From: DATBGO01 sp036558005
GTDB lineage: Bacteria; Actinomycetota; Actinomycetes; Streptosporangiales; Streptosporangiaceae
Reading direction: 5' to 3'
Assembly: GCA_036558005.1 (NCBI GenBank)
Contig: DATBGO010000176.1
Span: 1 to 9,741, forward strand
Length of the DNA stretch: 9,741 nt
The notes under the pieces: model-generated
Told to the model about the DNA's origin: nothing
Database searches by the model: none
Seen by the model: only the letters and a program-made list of their open reading frames with translations
Position numbers and translations under genes: made by a program
Shown: positions 6,694 to 9,741 of the stretch, one piece after another
How the letters are laid out: each line of letters opens with the position of its first letter
Numbering within the stretch: the first letter of the stretch is position 1

Positions 6694-7107
6694 GTGAGAG
6701 CGATCCGTCACCCCAGGCGGGACCGCGCCCAGCTGGTGACGCAGGCGCGCCCGTCCCGGTCGGCCGACATCTCCTACCGGGAGCGCCGGTACCTGATCAT
6801 GATGGGCATCCGGCTCGTCTGCTTCGTGATCGCCGTGGTCGTGTTCATCAACGGGGCCGGCTGGCTGACCGCGATCCCGGCGGTCGGGGCGATCATCATC
6901 CCCTACTTCGCGGTGATCTTCGCCAATGGCGGCCGCGAGCCCGGCAACACCCGTGGCTTCCAGGAGTACCGGCCTAACTTGCCGGAACGATTTTCCGGGC
7001 CGCCCGGCGGCCAGCAAGGCGCGGCGCCAGCCGGCGATGCCGGGCCGCGGGATTCCGGCGCTACCGGCGACAGCGGCGAGTCTGGCCGGCCGAGCCGATC
7101 CGGATAG
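6694..7107 (+). CDS. DUF3099 family small membrane protein
   Basis: A 137-residue protein of unknown function from a family largely confined to actinobacteria. The signature runs LVTQARPSRSADISYRERRY (14-33), then two predicted membrane helices (about 34-52 and 56-77) separated by a short turn around NGAGW, then the conserved YFAVIFANGGRE (71-82). The C-terminal 55 residues are Gly/Pro/Ser-rich and probably disordered. The basic N-terminus favours a cytoplasmic location for both ends. The GTG at 6694 is chosen because it lies exactly where the preceding promoter would start transcription; GAAAGG overlaps the start codon and cannot act as a normal ribosome-binding site. A strong hairpin follows 20 nt after the stop. 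No function can be assigned from the neighbours. Confidence 0.85.
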   Translation: MRAIRHPRRDRAQLVTQARPSRSADISYRERRYLIMMGIRLVCFVIAVVVFINGAGWLTAIPAVGAIIIPYFAVIFANGGREPGNTRGFQEYRPNLPERFSGPPGGQQGAAPAGDAGPRDSGATGDSGESGRPSRSG

Positions 7108-7122
7108 GAAAAGGTCTACCGG

Positions 7123-7150
7123 AAAACGGCCGATCAGCGAGGATCGGCCG
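7123..7150 (-). terminator. Hairpin terminator, T-tailed on the minus strand
   Basis: CGGCCGATC (7127-7135) and GATCGGCCG (7142-7150) form a perfect 9-bp stem with a 6-nt loop. On the minus strand it is followed by TTTTCC (7126-7121), giving a good intrinsic terminator for transcription from the exporter operon. On the plus strand it lies 20 nt after the DUF3099 stop but has no T tract, so it may work there as a weaker, actinobacterial-type terminator. Confidence 0.6.
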
Positions 7151-7182
7151 GGCGCCCGGCGAGATTCGCTTGTAATCCGGTC

Positions 7183-7214
7183 TTGACGCACAAGGGGGGG
7201 GTTCGGTGTAACAT
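7183..7214 (+). promoter_or_regulatory. Candidate promoter of the small RNA
   Basis: TTGACG (7183-7188, five of six to the -35 consensus) and TAACAT (7209-7214, TANNNT) are separated by 20 bp, longer than the usual 17-18. TGTAAC (7207-7212) would give an 18-bp spacer but is a poorer -10. The spacer contains a run of eight G (7194-7201). Confidence 0.55.
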
Positions 7215-7219
7215 GCTTA

Positions 7220-7340
7220 CCGGTGCTCTGGTCCCCCGCCGGGGCACCTGTGCCGGCGTTCCGGGCCCCCGTCGGAGCGCCGATGAATGCGACGCCGGGT
7301 GGTTTGCCCCCGTAGCCACCCGGCGTCGCTCTATCTTTTT
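7220..7340 (+). ncRNA. Candidate 6C-like small RNA with three C-rich hairpin loops
   Basis: No plausible protein is encoded, yet the stretch is flanked by promoter-like hexamers and an intrinsic terminator. It folds into three adjacent hairpins. Hairpin 1 (7222-7248) has a 10-bp stem with two G-U pairs and loop TCCCCCG. Hairpin 2 (7254-7282) has a 10-bp stem, or 11 counting a G-U closing pair, and loop GCCCCCG. Hairpin 3 (7289-7329) is the terminator with GCCCCCG in its loop. The actinobacterial 6C RNA family (called B11 in M. tuberculosis) is defined by hairpins with exposed cytosine runs that pair with G-rich ribosome-binding sites. This locus fits that plan, though with C5 runs and three loops where two are usually described. 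The start is placed about 6 nt after the -10 and is approximate. The same function, base-pairing regulation of many mRNAs, is an inference. Confidence 0.7.
7289..7340 (+). terminator. Strong intrinsic terminator ending the small RNA
   Basis: GCGACGCCGGGTGG (7289-7302) pairs perfectly with CCACCCGGCGTCGC (7316-7329). The T-rich tail TCTATCTTTTT follows (7330-7340). On the minus strand the same hairpin lacks a T tract, so it is directional for plus-strand transcription, although it could slow transcription coming from the exporter operon. Confidence 0.88.
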
Positions 7341-7349
7341 AGGCAAGCC

Positions 7350-8255
7350 TTACTCGGTCTTACGGAACTCGGCAATCGCCACGCCCATCATTGCGATGCC
7401 CATCACGGCGACGATCCCGAGCGAGAACCACAGCGGAACCAGCCAGCCGCCCCAGGTGATGCCGGGCGCCAGGTGCCGCTCGAACAGGGCCGGCATGTTC
7501 AGGTGCGTAAAGACCGCGTCCCGCATCGGCCCGACCACGTAGGTGAGCGGGTCCAGCCGGGTGAGCACGCTGAGCCAGCCGGGCAGCCCGGACAGCGGGT
7601 AGAGCGCGCCGGACAGGAAGAACAGCGGCATCACCAGCATCTGGGTGAGGGCCATGAACGCCTGGAACTGCTTGATCCTGGCGGCCATCATCACCCCGAA
7701 GCTGGTCAGCGTGAACGACAGCAGCAGCAGCTCGCCAATCAGGGTCAGGATCAGCACCGGGTTGTAGGGCACGTCGGCCAGCCCGGCCAGGATCAGGAAG
7801 ATGAGGCCCTGGAAGGTGGCGATTGTGGCCCCGCCCAGGCATTTGCCGATCACGATGGATGCCCTGCTGACCGGCGCCACCAGGATCTCGCGCAGAAAAC
7901 CGAACTCCCGGTCCCACACGATCGACGCCGCCGAGAAAATGGCGGTGAAGAGCACCGACATTGCCAGCACGCCCGGGTAGATGAAGGTCTTGAAGCTGAT
8001 GCCCGGCGGCATGCTCTGCCCGGCGAGCGACGACAGGCCGGTGCCCAGGACGAACAGGAACAGCACCGGCTGGATCAAAGCGGTAACAGCGCGTAGCCGG
8101 TCGGTGCGGAACCTGATCAGCTCGCGCCGCCAGACGATGCTGACCGCGCGCAGGTCGTGTCGCAGCCCTCGCTCGGGTACCGCGACCCTGATGTCATCAA
8201 CCAGCGCCAATGCGGCCTGGTCCGCGGCCGAGGTTGTTGTTGCCTGTGTTGTCAT
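7350..8255 (-). CDS. ABC-2 type exporter permease, DrrB-like
   Basis: Membrane subunit of the exporter formed with the ATPase encoded just upstream. The 301-residue protein has a cytoplasmic N-terminal tail (about 1-55) and six predicted membrane helices (about 57-73, 94-113, 136-158, 166-190, 200-220, 270-292). Between helices 2 and 3 lies WDREFGFLREILVAPVSR (114-131), the conserved coupling segment of ABC-2 permeases of the daunorubicin/nodulation type. FFLSGALYPLSGLPGWL (212-228) and LDPLTYVVGPMRD (234-246) are also typical. The ATG overlaps the ATPase stop by 4 nt (ATGA), so translation is coupled. The cargo is unknown; relatives export drugs, polyketides or lipids. Its stop codon lies 9 bp from the end of the small-RNA terminator on the opposite strand. 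Confidence 0.92.
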   Translation of the reverse strand: MTTQATTTSAADQAALALVDDIRVAVPERGLRHDLRAVSIVWRRELIRFRTDRLRAVTALIQPVLFLFVLGTGLSSLAGQSMPPGISFKTFIYPGVLAMSVLFTAIFSAASIVWDREFGFLREILVAPVSRASIVIGKCLGGATIATFQGLIFLILAGLADVPYNPVLILTLIGELLLLSFTLTSFGVMMAARIKQFQAFMALTQMLVMPLFFLSGALYPLSGLPGWLSVLTRLDPLTYVVGPMRDAVFTHLNMPALFERHLAPGITWGGWLVPLWFSLGIVAVMGIAMMGVAIAEFRKTE

Positions 8256-9304
8256 CGCCTGCCGCCTGCCCGCCAGCGCGCCGCCATCTGGCGCATGCCG
8301 TCGACGCCGGACGCCTCAGCGTCACGGATAGTAGTTCCGGTATAGGACATGAATACGTCATCAAGCGACGGCCTGGAGACGCTCACGGAACGGATCGGGA
8401 CCGGCAGGCCCGCGAATAGCTGCGGCACGAATTCCTCGCCCGAAGCCACCGAGAATGTCACCGCGCCCTCGTGAATCGCGGCCTCGATCCCGAACCGGGC
8501 GCCCAGCGCGGCGATAGCGGCGGCGTCGTCGGCGGTGTGAATCTGCACCCGGTCTTTACCGACGCTCGCCTTCAGCGCTTCCGGGGTGTCGATTGCCACG
8601 ATCTTGCCGTGGTCGATAATCGCGATCCGGTCGCAATGCTCGGCCTCGTCCATGTAATGCGTCGTGAGGAAGATTGTGATGTCCTCACGGCGCTTGAGCT
8701 CATTGATGTAAGCCCAGATGGAGGAGCGGGTCTGCGGGTCAAGGCCGACCGTGGGCTCGTCCAGGAACAGCACGTGCGGCGCGTGCAGCAGGCCGCGGGC
8801 GATCTCCAGCCGCCGCTGCATGCCGCCGGAGTAGGTGCTGACCAGGCTGTCGCGCCGGTCCCAGAGGCCGACCATGTCCAGCACCTGGCGCATCCGCGGC
8901 GCTACCGCGTTCTTGGGCACCCCGTACAGGTCGGCATGGAAGCGCAGGTTCTGCTCCGCGGTCAGGTAGCTGTCCAGCGTGGTGTCCTGGAACACCAGGC
9001 CGATGTTGCGCCGGACCTGGTCCCGCTGGGCGCTCGCGTCGTAGCCGCCCACCAGGGCGGTGCCAGAGGTGGCGTTGGCGAGCGTGCACAAGATCTTGAT
9101 CGTGGTGGTCTTGCCGGCCCCGTTGGGGCCGAGGAAGCCGAACGTCTCGCCTCTGGCCACGGCGAAGTCAATGCCGCGGACCGCCTCGACGTCCCCGTAC
9201 TTCTTGGTCAGGCCGGACACCACGATGGCCGGTCCTGAGCCGGGGGGCCGCTCCTGGCCGGCCAGCGTCGCCGCGCCCGGGCCTGCCCCGGTCTGCGCTG
9301 TCAA
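8252..9304 (-). CDS. ABC exporter ATP-binding protein, DrrA-like
   Basis: The ATPase that drives the adjacent ABC-2 permease. From the TTG at 9304 it has 350 residues: an Ala/Gly/Pro-rich leader (1-25), Walker A GPNGAGKTT (59-67), Q-loop Gln106, signature YSGGMQRRLEIAR (158-170), Walker B VLFLDEP (178-184) with catalytic Glu183, and switch His216 in TTHYMDEAE. A C-terminal accessory domain (about 250-322) ends in PSLDDVFMSYTG, typical of DrrA-type exporters. All catalytic residues are intact. The start is TTG, with GGAGGG 9 nt upstream. In-frame sequence upstream is open to about 9601 but overlaps the PadR gene and is not family-like, so I reject a longer protein. The 86-bp gap after the PadR gene leaves room for a promoter (TAGGCT at 9360-9355 is a weak -10 candidate). 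Confidence 0.92.
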   Translation of the reverse strand: MTAQTGAGPGAATLAGQERPPGSGPAIVVSGLTKKYGDVEAVRGIDFAVARGETFGFLGPNGAGKTTTIKILCTLANATSGTALVGGYDASAQRDQVRRNIGLVFQDTTLDSYLTAEQNLRFHADLYGVPKNAVAPRMRQVLDMVGLWDRRDSLVSTYSGGMQRRLEIARGLLHAPHVLFLDEPTVGLDPQTRSSIWAYINELKRREDITIFLTTHYMDEAEHCDRIAIIDHGKIVAIDTPEALKASVGKDRVQIHTADDAAAIAALGARFGIEAAIHEGAVTFSVASGEEFVPQLFAGLPVPIRSVSVSRPSLDDVFMSYTGTTIRDAEASGVDGMRQMAARWRAGGRR

Positions 9305-9390
9305 ACTCTCACTCCCTCCACTGCGGGGGCTGGGTGGATAACAGGTACTCAATGAGCCTAGCCGCGGGCCGGGCCAGGGCGGCGCTGGCG

Positions 9391-9741
9391 CTAGCCGGCC
9401 GCGTCGCCCTGAGCCCGGTCGTCTTCGGCGGCCAGCACCCGGTACAGCGCCCGGCGGGTGTCGGCCATGATCTGGCAGGCCTGCCGCACCTGCGCCGCGG
9501 TGCCGGCGCTGAGCACCTGGTAGCCGGCCATGCCCACCTGCCGGAGCAGGTCGCGCATCTCGATGGCCGAGTCGCCGACCGCCCCGGCGACCTCCTCCCA
9601 CGGCGCCCTGACCTCGTCCGGGTGCGCTTCGACGTAACTGCTGCCTTCAGCCGTGAGCTGATAGCTGCGCCGGCCGCCGTCGTCGGCCTGCGCCCGGATC
9701 AGCCCCTCGTCGGCCAGCTGCTGCAGGGCCGGGTAGACCGA
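9391..9741 (-). CDS. PadR family transcriptional regulator, C-terminal part
   Basis: The last 116 codons of a gene whose start lies beyond the right edge. The reading begins SVYPALQQLADEGLI, the recognition helix and following strand of the PadR winged helix, which normally starts GSIYPAL. GGRRSYQLTAEG, the wing with the conserved aromatic-x-LT-x-G ending, comes next. The remainder (about residues 35-116 of this part) is a helical domain with WEEVAGAVGDSAIEMRDLL and QIMADTRRALYRVLAAE, probably the dimerisation helices. It ends in TAG at 9391-9393. PadR repressors next to DrrAB-type exporters usually respond to the exported compound or other toxins and repress the operon, which is the likely role here. 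It is probably the first gene of an operon with the ATPase and permease. Confidence 0.85.
   Translation of the reverse strand, partial: SVYPALQQLADEGLIRAQADDGGRRSYQLTAEGSSYVEAHPDEVRAPWEEVAGAVGDSAIEMRDLLRQVGMAGYQVLSAGTAAQVRQACQIMADTRRALYRVLAAEDDRAQGDAAG

Noticed and set aside
7338..7354. TTTAGGCAAGCCTTAC resembles a partial DtxR/IdeR iron box
   Set aside because: It lies at the convergent 3' ends of the permease gene and the small RNA, with no promoter next to it on either strand, and it is formed partly by the terminator T tract. Only the central AGGC/GCCT arms match.
7183..7542. Open frame of 119 codons across the small RNA and permease end
   Set aside because: It would have to cross the strong terminator at 7289-7340 and then run antisense to a conserved permease.
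9333..9342. TTATCCACC on the minus strand, one mismatch from a DnaA box
   Set aside because: A single isolated copy with no cluster, no AT-rich unwinding region and no replication genes nearby; chance match.
9305..9601. Extended N-terminus for the exporter ATPase up to 9601
   Set aside because: It overlaps the PadR gene in another frame, is low complexity, and the TTG at 9304 has a suitable ribosome-binding site and gives the usual family length.

Overview
The window is very GC-rich (about 70% by eye) with strong GC bias at third codon positions. Its gene content points to a high-GC actinobacterium: a mycobacterial-type fabG-inhA (fabI) pair, a DUF3099 membrane protein, a 70-residue dodecin of the actinobacterial type, a TldD/PmbA pair, a PadR-linked DrrA/DrrB-type ABC exporter and a C-loop small RNA resembling the actinobacterial 6C family. 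The short substrate loop of the InhA-like reductase suggests a lineage without mycolic acids (Streptosporangiales- or Streptomyces-like), but this is inference. There is no sign of phage, insertion sequence, CRISPR array, tRNA or rRNA.

Layout. Positions 1-522 (minus) hold the N-terminal 174 codons of a lipoprotein substrate-binding protein of an ABC importer (SBP family 5). A 291-bp gap follows. Positions 814-1578 and 1612-2316 (minus) are fabI and fabG, two fatty-acid synthase II reductases in one operon transcribed fabG to fabI. Divergent from fabG, 2439-3947 and 3944-5350 (plus) encode TldD (with HExxxH) and its non-catalytic partner PmbA/TldE, overlapping by 4 nt. Convergent to them is a dodecin (5356-5568, minus). 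Only 23 bp from its start, and divergent from it, lies an FMN-dependent alpha-hydroxy-acid oxidase (5592-6662, plus). A DUF3099 protein follows (6694-7107, plus), with what looks like a textbook leaderless promoter that overlaps the stop codon of the oxidase gene.

The most interesting part is 7183-7340. A TTGACG/TAACAT promoter-like pair precedes a non-coding stretch of about 120 nt that folds into three consecutive strong hairpins. Each shows a (T/G)CCCCCG loop, and the last is a classic intrinsic terminator. This is a candidate 6C-like regulatory RNA, with a G8 homopolymer inside its long promoter spacer. Beyond it, on the minus strand, lies an exporter operon: PadR-family regulator (9391-9741, partial), ABC ATPase (8252-9304) and ABC-2 permease (7350-8255). 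The last two overlap by 4 nt. The permease transcript points at the small RNA, and the first T-tailed minus-strand terminator I can see lies beyond it.

Functionally the window is a set of neighbouring housekeeping and stress modules (lipid synthesis, peptide proteolysis, flavin handling, drug efflux) rather than one pathway. I see no evidence for a large undescribed multi-gene system; the small-RNA locus is the best candidate for something new.
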